A stretch of 64,000 bases of DNA, taken from Methylobacterium gossipiicola. Lineage in GTDB: Bacteria; Pseudomonadota; Alphaproteobacteria; Rhizobiales; Beijerinckiaceae. The stretch is taken from the NCBI RefSeq assembly GCF_900113485.1, contig NZ_FOPM01000004.1, forward strand, positions 1-64,000, given 5' to 3'. The notes beneath the pieces were generated by a model. The model saw only the letters and a list, made by a program, of their open reading frames with translations, made no database searches and was not told the origin of the DNA. Made by a program: the position numbers and the translations under genes. Positions within the stretch are counted from its first letter, which is position 1; every line of letters begins with the position of its first letter. Positions 48,580 through 56,218 of this stretch are shown piece by piece.

Positions 48580-48840
48580 ATGTTCGGTTCGTGGTGGAAG
48601 CTCGGCGTCGACGCGACCCTGCTGGCGATGGAATCCCAGCAGGTCATCGGCCTACGACTGGCCAAGCTCGCCGCGGGCGGGCAGGCCGCCGAGACCGAGG
48701 CGCACCGGATGGTGAGCGAGAAGATCGCCGCCGCGCACGAGGCCGCCCTGCTCATGGCGATGGGCGGCTCCACCGCCAAGGTCGTGGCCGGCTATCGCCG
48801 CAAGGTGAGGGCCAACGCGCGTCGGCTGGCCAAGGGGTAG
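48580..48840 (+). CDS. Small helical protein of unknown function
   Basis: The 86-residue protein is predicted to be all helix: KLGVDATLLAMESQQVIGLR, an Ala/Glu-rich middle (SEKIAAAHEAALLMAMGG) and a basic end (YRRKVRANARRLAKG). The pattern recalls small phasin-like proteins of this order but is too short and diverged for a firm assignment. It is in one direction with the two genes before it. Confidence 0.5.
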   Translation: MFGSWWKLGVDATLLAMESQQVIGLRLAKLAAGGQAAETEAHRMVSEKIAAAHEAALLMAMGGSTAKVVAGYRRKVRANARRLAKG

Positions 48841-48910
48841 CCGGCGCTTCGCACCGAATGTGATGGTGGGCGCACGGTCGGACGGGCGGGGTTCGCCGCG
48901 CCGGGGAGGA

Positions 48911-48925
48911 TTAACCATCCCTTAA
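48911..48925 (+). promoter_or_regulatory. Candidate CtrA box (TTAA-N7-TTAA)
   Basis: TTAACCATCCCTTAA is a perfect full match to the CtrA recognition pattern TTAA-N7-TTAA, followed by CC. It lies 45 bases before the start of the DUF2934 gene. CtrA is the cell-cycle master regulator of alphaproteobacteria; binding here is inferred. Confidence 0.6.
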
Positions 48926-48969
48926 CCATGCGCTTCCATCGTCGACCTCGATCTTTCGAGGAGACCGCG

Positions 48970-49485
48970 ATGCATCCATTCGAGCAACAGGTGCGTGAAC
49001 GTGCCTACTACATCTGGGAAGGCGAGGGCCGTGTGTTCGGCCACGCCACCGAACACTGGCTCCGTGCCGAGACCGAGCTGCGAGCCGGCCAGCGGCTCGA
49101 CCTCCAGCCCGTGGCGGAGACCGCCCTGGCTCCGAGCCCCTCCCGCGCCCTGAAGACGAAGACCGGGCGCAGTGCCGCCAAGGCCGTGGCCGCCACGGTG
49201 GATGCCGCCAAGGATGCAGCCGCGTCGCCGAAGGCTCCGGCCGCCAAGGCGCCCCGGTCTGCCGCGAAGTCGACCCGGGCGACGACGACCGAGGCCCCCG
49301 CCGCGAAGGTCGCGGCGGGCAAGACCGCGACGGCCAAGACTACGACAGCCAAATCATCCAAGACCGCGACCGCAAAGATTGCGACGACCGAGACCAAGGC
49401 CGCTACTCCGAAGCGCTCCGCCGCCAAGCCGGCCGCATCCCGTCCGACGGCCATGGGGATCGAGGCCGGTATCGTCATGCACTGA
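48970..49485 (+). CDS. DUF2934 protein with histone-H1-like Ala/Lys tail
   Basis: The 171-residue protein starts with a DUF2934 domain (about 1-40: EQQVRERAYYIWEGEGRVFG with HWLRAE). From residue 60 to the end it is almost only Ala, Lys, Thr, Pro and Ser in KTATAKT- and AAKAPRSAAKS-like repeats. This resembles histone H1-like and PhaF-like DNA-binding tails. DNA compaction is an inference from composition. The start at 48970 is chosen because GAGGAGA lies six bases upstream. A CtrA-type box sits 45 bases before the start. Confidence 0.7.
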   Translation: MHPFEQQVRERAYYIWEGEGRVFGHATEHWLRAETELRAGQRLDLQPVAETALAPSPSRALKTKTGRSAAKAVAATVDAAKDAAASPKAPAAKAPRSAAKSTRATTTEAPAAKVAAGKTATAKTTTAKSSKTATAKIATTETKAATPKRSAAKPAASRPTAMGIEAGIVMH

Positions 49486-49514
49486 CGGCAACCCACACCC
49501 GCGCCTCCCCGAAG

Positions 49515-49541
49515 CCCGTCATCCCCCCGGATGGCGGGTTT
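49515..49541 (+). terminator. Terminator after the DUF2934 gene
   Basis: CCCGTCATCC (49515-49524) pairs with GGATGGCGGG (49529-49538), with one G-T pair, around CCCC, and TTT follows. It begins 30 bases past the stop codon. Confidence 0.6.
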
Positions 49542-49877
49542 CGCCGTTTCCGGGTGGCCCCCGGAACCTTCGCCGGAGATCGGCGTTGGATCGCCGCGAA
49601 GAATGCGAACCACCGCCTTCCGACCCGATTTCAAGAGCGTGAGGATCAGGAATTTCGACGGCGATCAGGCGAGAACCCACGGATCGAATTTGGACCGCGT
49701 CCGGCGGCATCGGCCCCGGCCCGGGATATCCACCGAATTGATGCAGCCCCGTCCTCGGATGGGCGAAATCCCACGCCGGCTATGGATAGGCGGCAAAAAG
49801 GGGGTGGCGCCTCCCGGGAACATGGCGTAGCGAGCCGCGCGGGATAAGCCTGATCACAGCGACGGATTCGCAAACCC
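49542..49877. other. Intergenic DNA without a supported gene
   Basis: This 336-base stretch contains only short frames with no recognisable product. It presumably holds the promoter of the small gene starting at 49878. Confidence 0.4.
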
Positions 49878-50087
49878 ATGCTTCAGTCGGCCCTTTCGAG
49901 CGATACCAACACGTTTCCCTGTGAGCAGGCGACGCTTCAGGATCAAATCGACGCGGCCGTTCGGGACCGCTCCACGCCCATCAGTCGCCTGTTGCGCCTG
50001 ATGTCTGCCCTCGACGCCGACACCACCGCCAACCAGAACCTGCGCCACCAGCTGCGCGCCCGTATCGGCGCTCCCCTGAACGCCTGA
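49878..50087 (+). CDS. Small hypothetical protein
   Basis: The 69-residue frame encodes a predicted helical protein, with QATLQDQIDAAVRDRSTPIS and RLLRLMSALDADTTANQNLR, ending in a basic, Arg-rich helix. Codon use agrees with its neighbours. No family was recognised and no strong ribosome binding site is visible. The call is moderate because of its length. Confidence 0.4.
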   Translation: MLQSALSSDTNTFPCEQATLQDQIDAAVRDRSTPISRLLRLMSALDADTTANQNLRHQLRARIGAPLNA

Positions 50088-50199
50088 TCGCCGGCCGCGC
50101 GTCTTTTCGCCGAATCAAATTTCGGTTCGGCGAACATTGATGCGTTTCGACGAGGAGAAGAAGCCGCGTGCCGCCCTTCCTGGGCGCGTGGCTTCGTCG

Positions 50200-50505
50200 T
50201 CAGGGCAGGACCCAGGCGCAGTGTCCCTCGTCCCGTATGGTGAGGCATTCGAACGGGGCACCGCCCACCATCGCCCGATGTTCGGCCAACCCGACACGGT
50301 CGCGCGGCACCAGCCGACAGGCCGGATGCCGGGGCAACCGCGCCGCCGCGCTGGCGTAATCGGACGCACCGTCGCCCATGAGCAGGCGAAGACCGACCAG
50401 GGTCTCGCACACCACCACGGCTTGCCCGCCCGGTTCCGCGACGGCCGTGCCACCTCCGCCGAGGAGCAGGCCGACGCTGGCGACGAGGCGGGCGGTACGG
50501 TTCAT
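50200..50505 (-). CDS. Secreted Cys-containing protein, paralogue of its upstream neighbour
   Basis: The 101-residue protein has a signal peptide (RLVASVGLLLGGGGTAVA) and a short mature domain with Cys in VVCETL, PACRLV, FECLTI and GHCAWVL. Its pattern of one Leu-rich helix, an AAARLPRHPACRLV stretch, a central HRAMVGGAPFECL and the final Cys-x-Trp matches the adjacent protein at 50502-50906, so the two arose by tandem duplication. The start overlaps the stop of that gene by four bases. The function is unknown; a disulfide-bonded periplasmic protein is likely. Confidence 0.6.
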   Translation of the reverse strand: MNRTARLVASVGLLLGGGGTAVAEPGGQAVVVCETLVGLRLLMGDGASDYASAAARLPRHPACRLVPRDRVGLAEHRAMVGGAPFECLTIRDEGHCAWVLP

Positions 50506-50906
50506 CGGGAAACCTTGTCTGAGGCGGATTTGTCCTTAGTGCCCTTGGCCGCCTCCGCCTGCCCCCGGCGCGGCGCACGCGGCGTCACCGCCCCCGCCAC
50601 GGTCCATTGGCACACGCTGGTGGAACGCACGGCGACGCAGTCATAGGCGCTGCCGTTGAGGGCGGCATGATCCACCAGGGCCGTCACCGCATCCTTGCCG
50701 AGCACGGCGCAGCCGAGGTGCTCCGCTTTGCTGTCGGACAAGCGGGCCGCCGCCTTCGCCGGATCGGCCTTGCTCTCCCGCAGGAGGATGCGAAGGTTCG
50801 CTAGGGACGGGCAGCCGATCACGGCTGGCGTAGCGGGCGCCGCGTGGGCCGGCAGGGCGGCGCCCCCGAGGAGAGTGGCCAGGACCATCGGAAGAACGAA
50901 CCGCAT
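50502..50906 (-). CDS. Secreted Cys-containing protein with basic tail
   Basis: The 134-residue protein has a signal peptide (VLPMVLATLLGGAALPAHA) and four Cys at positions equivalent to those of the downstream paralogue: IGCPSL, LGCAVL, YDCVAV and SVCQWTV. The central part has LANLRILLRESKADPAKAAA and VDHAALNGSAYDCV. A Lys/Arg-rich C-terminal tail of about 30 residues is absent from the paralogue. It is the first gene of the pair on the minus strand. No family name can be given. Confidence 0.6.
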   Translation of the reverse strand: MRFVLPMVLATLLGGAALPAHAAPATPAVIGCPSLANLRILLRESKADPAKAAARLSDSKAEHLGCAVLGKDAVTALVDHAALNGSAYDCVAVRSTSVCQWTVAGAVTPRAPRRGQAEAAKGTKDKSASDKVSR

Positions 50907-50949
50907 TCCGCTTTCGTATCACGGGCGGAATCGCTGCGGAACCTGTGCC

Positions 50950-51450
50950 TCAGCCGCCGCGCTTCAGCTTGTCGTAGCGCCTCACCGCCCGTTCCCGCCG
51001 CAGGCGGGACAGCCGGTCGATCCAGAAGATGCCGTCGAGTTGATCGACCTCGTGCTGAAGGCACGCGGCACGGAACCCCGCCGCGCTCTCCTCCCGCACG
51101 ACGCCGTCGAGGTCTTGGAAGCGCAGGCGCACCTGGGTGGCGCGCTCGACCCGATCGGTGACGCCCGGCATCGAGACGCTGCCCTCCATCTGCGGCGCCC
51201 GCTCGGCCGATGCCCAGACGATTTCGGGATTCACGTAGATGGTGGCGGGCTCGTCGGGCTCGAGGCGAACCACCATGACCCGCTTCAGACTGCCGAGATG
51301 CGGCAGGGTGAGCCCGAGGGCCGAGACCGCCTTCAGGGCCTCGAACAACGCATCGGCCTCCTGTCGCAGGGCCGCGTCGAAGCCCTCGACGGGCGCGGCC
51401 GGCAGGCGCAGGCGCGGATCGGGGAAGAACAGGAGGGATCGGGCGGACAC
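50950..51450 (-). CDS. Peptide-deformylase-like protein with lost metal ligands
   Basis: The 166-residue protein has the full deformylase layout: SLLFFPDPRLRLPAAPVEGF at the start, VVRLEPDEPATIYVNPEIVW in the middle, and RAACLQHEVDQLDGIFWIDR near the end. Active enzymes have three motifs: GxGLAAxQ, EGCLS and HExDH. Here the first is ALGLTLPHLG, the second is EGSVS with Ser91 for the metal-binding Cys, and the third is HEVDQ with Gln137 for the second His. Metal binding and deformylation are therefore unlikely. A regulatory or decoy role is possible. A true def gene is expected elsewhere. Confidence 0.75.
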   Translation of the reverse strand: MSARSLLFFPDPRLRLPAAPVEGFDAALRQEADALFEALKAVSALGLTLPHLGSLKRVMVVRLEPDEPATIYVNPEIVWASAERAPQMEGSVSMPGVTDRVERATQVRLRFQDLDGVVREESAAGFRAACLQHEVDQLDGIFWIDRLSRLRRERAVRRYDKLKRGG

Positions 51451-51555
51451 GGGCTGTCTCCGGTGGCAGCGGGTTCTGATGGGGTCTGGCGCGAGCCTTG
51501 CGATGCGTCAGGTCAGCCGCCGTCGGGCGGCTTCCTTCAACCCATGGGAGACCGA

Positions 51556-51744
51556 ATGGCGCGGAACAGACACGATGCAAAGTCCCTGGTCGCAACCGAT
51601 GCCCAGCGTGGCCTCAACGAACGTGCCGAACTCATCCTGGTCGGACTGACGAGTCTCCTCGGGTTGCTCTGGGCCATCGTGCTGGTGACACGCTTCCATG
51701 CCCCCTTGAGCGGCGTCGGGCAGTCCCTCTGGCTCCTGCGCTGA
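51556..51744 (+). CDS. Small single-pass membrane protein
   Basis: The 62-residue frame has a polar N-terminus (MARNRHDAKSLVATDAQRGL) and one membrane helix (LILVGLTSLLGLLWAIVLV) with a short outside end. ATG 51556 has GGGAGA about five bases upstream. A second ATG at 51544 is possible. No family was recognised. It converges on tamB with a strong hairpin between. Confidence 0.5.
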   Translation: MARNRHDAKSLVATDAQRGLNERAELILVGLTSLLGLLWAIVLVTRFHAPLSGVGQSLWLLR

Positions 51745-51759
51745 TCGCGTGACATCCGA

Positions 51760-51787
51760 TCGGTCCCCGACGCCGCTCGGGGACCGA
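51760..51787. terminator. Hairpin between convergent genes
   Basis: TCGGTCCCCGA (51760-51770) pairs perfectly with TCGGGGACCGA (51777-51787) around a 6-base loop. It lies between the small membrane protein gene and the end of tamB. Neither side has a T run, so the terminator role rests on position and stem strength. Confidence 0.55.
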
Positions 51788-51838
51788 CGATCCGGCGCTT
51801 GCTGATCCAGTGGCCGCGTCAATCAGGCGGAGGCCGGA

Positions 51839-54800
51839 TCAGTATTCCCACTCGGCGCCGACGCCGACGGCGGTGCGGCCGTCGCTGCCGGCCTCGCCCT
51901 GGATCTTGATTCGGCGGGTGACGTCGTAATCGATGGTCGCCGCCGTATCGGCGGGCTTCGCGCCGGCCTTCACTCCGACGCTGAGCTTGTCGCTGAGGTA
52001 GCGCGAGGCGCCGACCGCCGGTCCGCCGCTGGCCCCCGTGGAAATGTCGAGGCTGTCGAGGCCGAGGCCCTTGCGGGCCTCCTCGAACACATCGACACCG
52101 CCGCCGCCCCCGGAGAACTGAGCCACCGCCTGGGCGAGTTGCAGCGCCTGGAACGGCGACAAACCGCCGGACGCCTTCTTGAAGAGGAGACGTGACAGGA
52201 CCTCGTCCTGCGGCAGGGACGGGTCCGATGTGATGGTGAAGGCCGGCTGGCCCGCCGGGCCGGTGACGGCGATGCGGGCCGTGATCTCGGCGGCCTTGGT
52301 CTCGGCGAGGAAATCGAAGTCGGGCTGGGTGATCTCGCCGCCGAAGGTGAGACGGCCCCGGGTGAAGTCGAGGCGCTGCCCGACGACGCTGAGGCGGCCA
52401 CGGCGCAACTCGAAATCTCCCGTCGCCACGGGATCCCGCGACGAGCCGGTGAGGCGCAAGGCGCCCCCGAGCTCGGCATCGATGCCGCGTCCCCGCACGA
52501 AGATGCGGTTCGGGGCGTTCACGGCGACATCCAAAATGGCGTCGAAGGGGGCGGCGGCCTTGCCCGAGCCTTTCCCCCGCCGACGTCCGACCGCCGCGAC
52601 GGCGGCCTTGCGGTTCGCGCGGGCGGCGAGGCGGACGTGCAGTTCCGGCGGGGTATTGACGTGGCGCACGCCCTCCAGGGGCTTCACGCTGGCGGGCAGG
52701 CGATCCGGCACCGAAACGTCGACGGAGATGAGATCGACGCGGCCCGTGACCTTCGGGGTGCGGGCGAGGGGGCCGCTCAAGGCGAGGTTGAGGCTCGCCA
52801 CCGCCGTCATGAGGGGGCTCGACACCAGTTCGGCCCGCTCGGCCGTGAGCTTCAGGCTTCCGGGAAACCCGGAAGCCGGCTGCAGGGCGACGCGTCCATC
52901 GGCCCGAACGGTGCCGCCGTTGCGGGTCGCCGCCGTCAAGCGCTCGACCACCAGGGTGTCGCCGCGCCCGGTGACGCGGCCCTCGATGTTCGTCAGGCGG
53001 ATGCCCTGGAGCGGATCGGTGAACGACCCGCCCGTGAGGGTGGCGGCGCCCTCGGCGCGGGGGGCCGCGAGGGTGCCGGAGACTCCGGCGTCGAGGGCGA
53101 TGCGCCCGGTGACGCGCTGGCCGCCGACACTGAGCAGGGAATTCGCCAACGCCGCTTCGAGGGTGCCGCGCAACTTGAGGGCGATGTTACCTCCGGCCGC
53201 CACCGGCACCGATCCCGAAACGGTCATCTCGGCGCCGCGCCCGGCCGAGACTCGGCCGTCGATCCCAGCACGACCGTCCGACAGGGTGCCGCTCGCCTTG
53301 GCGTCGATGGGCGGCAGACCGGCTTTGCGGGTCTCCGGCGTGACCAGGCGGGCAAGGGTGAGGGCGTAATGCCCCTCCGGCCGCGCCGAGGTTCCACGCA
53401 GATCGGCCTCCCCATCGAGGGTGCCCGAGAGGGCGAGACCGGGCGAGGCGATGCGGGCCAAGGCCAGGGGCACGGCCTTGAGTCCGAGTTTCAGGTCGAG
53501 GCGATCCCCGGCGCGGCCCGACAGGCTGACCCTCCCGGACCCGGCGGCAACCACGAGGTTGTCGATGACGGCGCCGCCCTCCGCCAGGGTGATGGTGGCG
53601 GGGCCGGCGAGCGCGAGGCGGTCGCCGCCTCGCGCGGCGGAGAAGCGGGCGAGTTCGATCCGGGTCCGCTCGGCCGGGACGAGGCGGGCGGCACCGTCGA
53701 GGTCGAAACCCCGGGCCTTGGCGGTCAAGGTGATGTCGCTGGCGCTCGGCGTGCCGACGGCGACGAGGCGGACAGTATCGAGGGTTTCGCCGGACGCCAC
53801 GAGGCGGTCGGCGTTGACGCGCCCGTCGATCACCGGATGGGCCAGGAGGTCGCGTCCGGTGAGATCGGCGTCGAGGCGGGCGAGGCCGATACTGCCCGCC
53901 CGCAGGGACGCGCCCTTGGCGCGAACCACGGCATCCTGGCGCCCGCCCGCCCGCGAAAGGGTCACGGCGGCATCGAGATTGCCGCCGAGCGGCGTCAGGG
54001 CCAGGGGTGTGAGGTCGTCGAGATTCGCCGCCGAGACGGCGAGGTTCCCCTCCGTAAGGAACGAGGCGACATCCGTCCGGGCATTGCCCGCGATGGTCGC
54101 GGAGCCGAGGGCGAAGGCGAGGCGGTCGAGGACCCAGTCCCGCGCCTGCCGGGCGAGGTGAGCATCGGCGCGCAGGGTCTTGCCGGCGACGTCGCCGGTG
54201 AGGCGCACCGTACCGTCGAGGGCGCCGGCGAGATCGCGAAGGGCCGTTTCCAGACGGAGGTCGCGGATGGGGCGCCCCTGCGCCCGCAGGTTGTCGGCCG
54301 TCACCGTGGCGGTGAGGTCGGGCTTCTCCAGGGTCCCAGTCAGGCGCCCGTCGAGGAGGGCGCGGCCCGACAGGGCCGCGTCCACCACGGACAGATTCTT
54401 CAGATCAACCAGCAGCTTGGCGTCAGCGAGGCGGGCCGTCGCCTGCCCGTCGAGGCGGGCGACCATCTCGGCCCCCTCCAGCCGGGCGCCCTCGAAACTG
54501 TAGCCATCATAGACCTGGACGAGGCGCCCGGTGAAATGCGGGCTGCGGCCGAGCAGCCCGTCGAGGGCCGGCACCGACAGGGCGAGGTTCTCGGCCTTGG
54601 CCTCGACATCGGCGGTAACGGCCTTACGGGCCGGATCGCCGCCGAGCTTCGCCTGCGCGCGGAGGCTGCCGGCCAGGGGCCGGCCGGCGACGTCCGAGAA
54701 GGCGGCAAGATCGGAGAGCGCCGCCGCGACGGTTCCCGTCAGGGTATTCTGGCCGACACTGCCCGCATAGGTCGCCCGCGCCGTCGGCCCGTCGATCTCG

Positions 54801-56218
54801 AACCGGGCGATGTCGAGGATTCCCGTGGGCTGCACCGTCCCCCGGAGGGTGAGGGCGGCCCGCGATCCGATGGCGCGGCGCAGGGCCGGATCGGCGAGGG
54901 CGATGCCCTCGACCTTGGCGTCGGCATCGAGGGAGAAGCGGGCCGCTTGGCGGTCGGGGCCGGTGGGAAGCATGGCGAGGGTCGCTTCCACCCGGTCGAA
55001 GCTGTTCCCCGCGGAGCGCAACCCGGCGGCCTTCAGCACGCCGTTCACGGCCGGGTGGGCGATGGGTCCCTTGAGGCTGCCGTCGAACACGAGGCTGTCG
55101 AGTTCGGAATCCTGCGCCTTGGTGGTGCCCCCCTCCGTCGGAACGGCGCGGGCCGCGATGGTGAAATCGGCGATCCGGTCGGCCGTCAGGGTCCCGCGCG
55201 CCTCCAGGCGCGCCGTGCGCGAGGTGAGGTCGAGGCGGTCGATGCCGAAGGCGCCCGTGTCGGAAAAGCGCAGGCCACCTTCGAGCTTCGTCGTGCCGGC
55301 GAACACCGCCGCCGCCGGGCCGGGCAACAGCGCCTCGATGCGCGACGCGAGGTCGAGGGCGAGGCGACGGTCGGTGCCGATGCGCGAGATGCGGGCCGAG
55401 CCCTTGGCGCCGAGTTCGGGGCCGGCATCGAAATCGAGGCGGGCATTCCAGGCATCGAGGGTGCCGCGCCCGTCGAGGTCGAGGTTGATGGCCGGCGTTC
55501 CGGGAAGATTCGCGGCCTTCGACAGTAGGCCGCCCGCGGGCTCCACCAGGGTGGTTTTGAGGTCCAGGGTCTCGCCCTTCGGGACGAACAGGAGCCGGGC
55601 GGCGAAATCACCGGCCGCGTCGAGGCGTCGGACCTTAAGGTCGAGGTCAAGCCCCTCGGACGGCGCCCCGAGCTTCGCCTTGCCGTCCGCCGTCAAGCGC
55701 GCGGGCTGCCCGGCCAGGAGCTCGCCGAGGACGAGTTCGGCGAGCTTGAACGCCTTCACCTCGACCTTCACCGGCAGGTCGGGCAGCAGGGAGCCGTCCG
55801 GCTCCGCCTTGGCGGAGACGGGGGCGGGCAGGGGACGGCGCAGGACTTCGAGGCGCCCGATATCCAGACTGTCGATCTCCAGGCGGCCCGAGAACAGGGC
55901 GAGGCGGCGCCAGACGAGACGTGCCTTGTCGAGCTTCAGCCAGACGCCGTTGGCATCGCTGATCGCCACGTCGCGGATCGTTGCGTCGGACGACAAGGCG
56001 CCGTCCACGGCCCCAATGGCGACCTGCGAGCCGGGCGTGGACAGGGCCTTCGACAGCAGGCCGCCGAGCACGGACTTTTCGGCTTCGTCGGCGTGGGTGG
56101 GGATCGCGGGACCCACGAGGGCGAGGGCGACCGCCAGGGCAACGGCGGCGCGGGCTTTTCCCCGTCCCGGAGCGTGGGAAGAGGTCAGTGCGCGTCCGAA
56201 CTTCGCGAAAAACTCCAT
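51839..56218 (-). CDS. tamB: Translocation and assembly module protein TamB
   Basis: TamB (1459 residues) spans the periplasm from the inner membrane as a long beta-taco and works with TamA in outer-membrane protein assembly or lipid transfer. An N-terminal hydrophobic anchor (AAVALAVALALVGPAIPTHA) is followed by the repetitive AsmA-like body of strands such as GLRSAGNSFDRVEATLAML. The C-terminal DUF490 domain includes RVTGRGDTLVVERLTAATRN, DVSVPDRLPASVKPLEG and the closing QGEAGSDGRTAVGVGAEWEY. The ATG at 56218 overlaps the tamA stop by four bases. Confidence 0.93.
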   Translation of the reverse strand: MEFFAKFGRALTSSHAPGRGKARAAVALAVALALVGPAIPTHADEAEKSVLGGLLSKALSTPGSQVAIGAVDGALSSDATIRDVAISDANGVWLKLDKARLVWRRLALFSGRLEIDSLDIGRLEVLRRPLPAPVSAKAEPDGSLLPDLPVKVEVKAFKLAELVLGELLAGQPARLTADGKAKLGAPSEGLDLDLKVRRLDAAGDFAARLLFVPKGETLDLKTTLVEPAGGLLSKAANLPGTPAINLDLDGRGTLDAWNARLDFDAGPELGAKGSARISRIGTDRRLALDLASRIEALLPGPAAAVFAGTTKLEGGLRFSDTGAFGIDRLDLTSRTARLEARGTLTADRIADFTIAARAVPTEGGTTKAQDSELDSLVFDGSLKGPIAHPAVNGVLKAAGLRSAGNSFDRVEATLAMLPTGPDRQAARFSLDADAKVEGIALADPALRRAIGSRAALTLRGTVQPTGILDIARFEIDGPTARATYAGSVGQNTLTGTVAAALSDLAAFSDVAGRPLAGSLRAQAKLGGDPARKAVTADVEAKAENLALSVPALDGLLGRSPHFTGRLVQVYDGYSFEGARLEGAEMVARLDGQATARLADAKLLVDLKNLSVVDAALSGRALLDGRLTGTLEKPDLTATVTADNLRAQGRPIRDLRLETALRDLAGALDGTVRLTGDVAGKTLRADAHLARQARDWVLDRLAFALGSATIAGNARTDVASFLTEGNLAVSAANLDDLTPLALTPLGGNLDAAVTLSRAGGRQDAVVRAKGASLRAGSIGLARLDADLTGRDLLAHPVIDGRVNADRLVASGETLDTVRLVAVGTPSASDITLTAKARGFDLDGAARLVPAERTRIELARFSAARGGDRLALAGPATITLAEGGAVIDNLVVAAGSGRVSLSGRAGDRLDLKLGLKAVPLALARIASPGLALSGTLDGEADLRGTSARPEGHYALTLARLVTPETRKAGLPPIDAKASGTLSDGRAGIDGRVSAGRGAEMTVSGSVPVAAGGNIALKLRGTLEAALANSLLSVGGQRVTGRIALDAGVSGTLAAPRAEGAATLTGGSFTDPLQGIRLTNIEGRVTGRGDTLVVERLTAATRNGGTVRADGRVALQPASGFPGSLKLTAERAELVSSPLMTAVASLNLALSGPLARTPKVTGRVDLISVDVSVPDRLPASVKPLEGVRHVNTPPELHVRLAARANRKAAVAAVGRRRGKGSGKAAAPFDAILDVAVNAPNRIFVRGRGIDAELGGALRLTGSSRDPVATGDFELRRGRLSVVGQRLDFTRGRLTFGGEITQPDFDFLAETKAAEITARIAVTGPAGQPAFTITSDPSLPQDEVLSRLLFKKASGGLSPFQALQLAQAVAQFSGGGGGVDVFEEARKGLGLDSLDISTGASGGPAVGASRYLSDKLSVGVKAGAKPADTAATIDYDVTRRIKIQGEAGSDGRTAVGVGAEWEY

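Noticed and set aside
52637-55528. A 963-codon plus-strand frame
   Set aside because: It is antisense to tamB, and the minus strand has consistent TamB features over the whole stretch.
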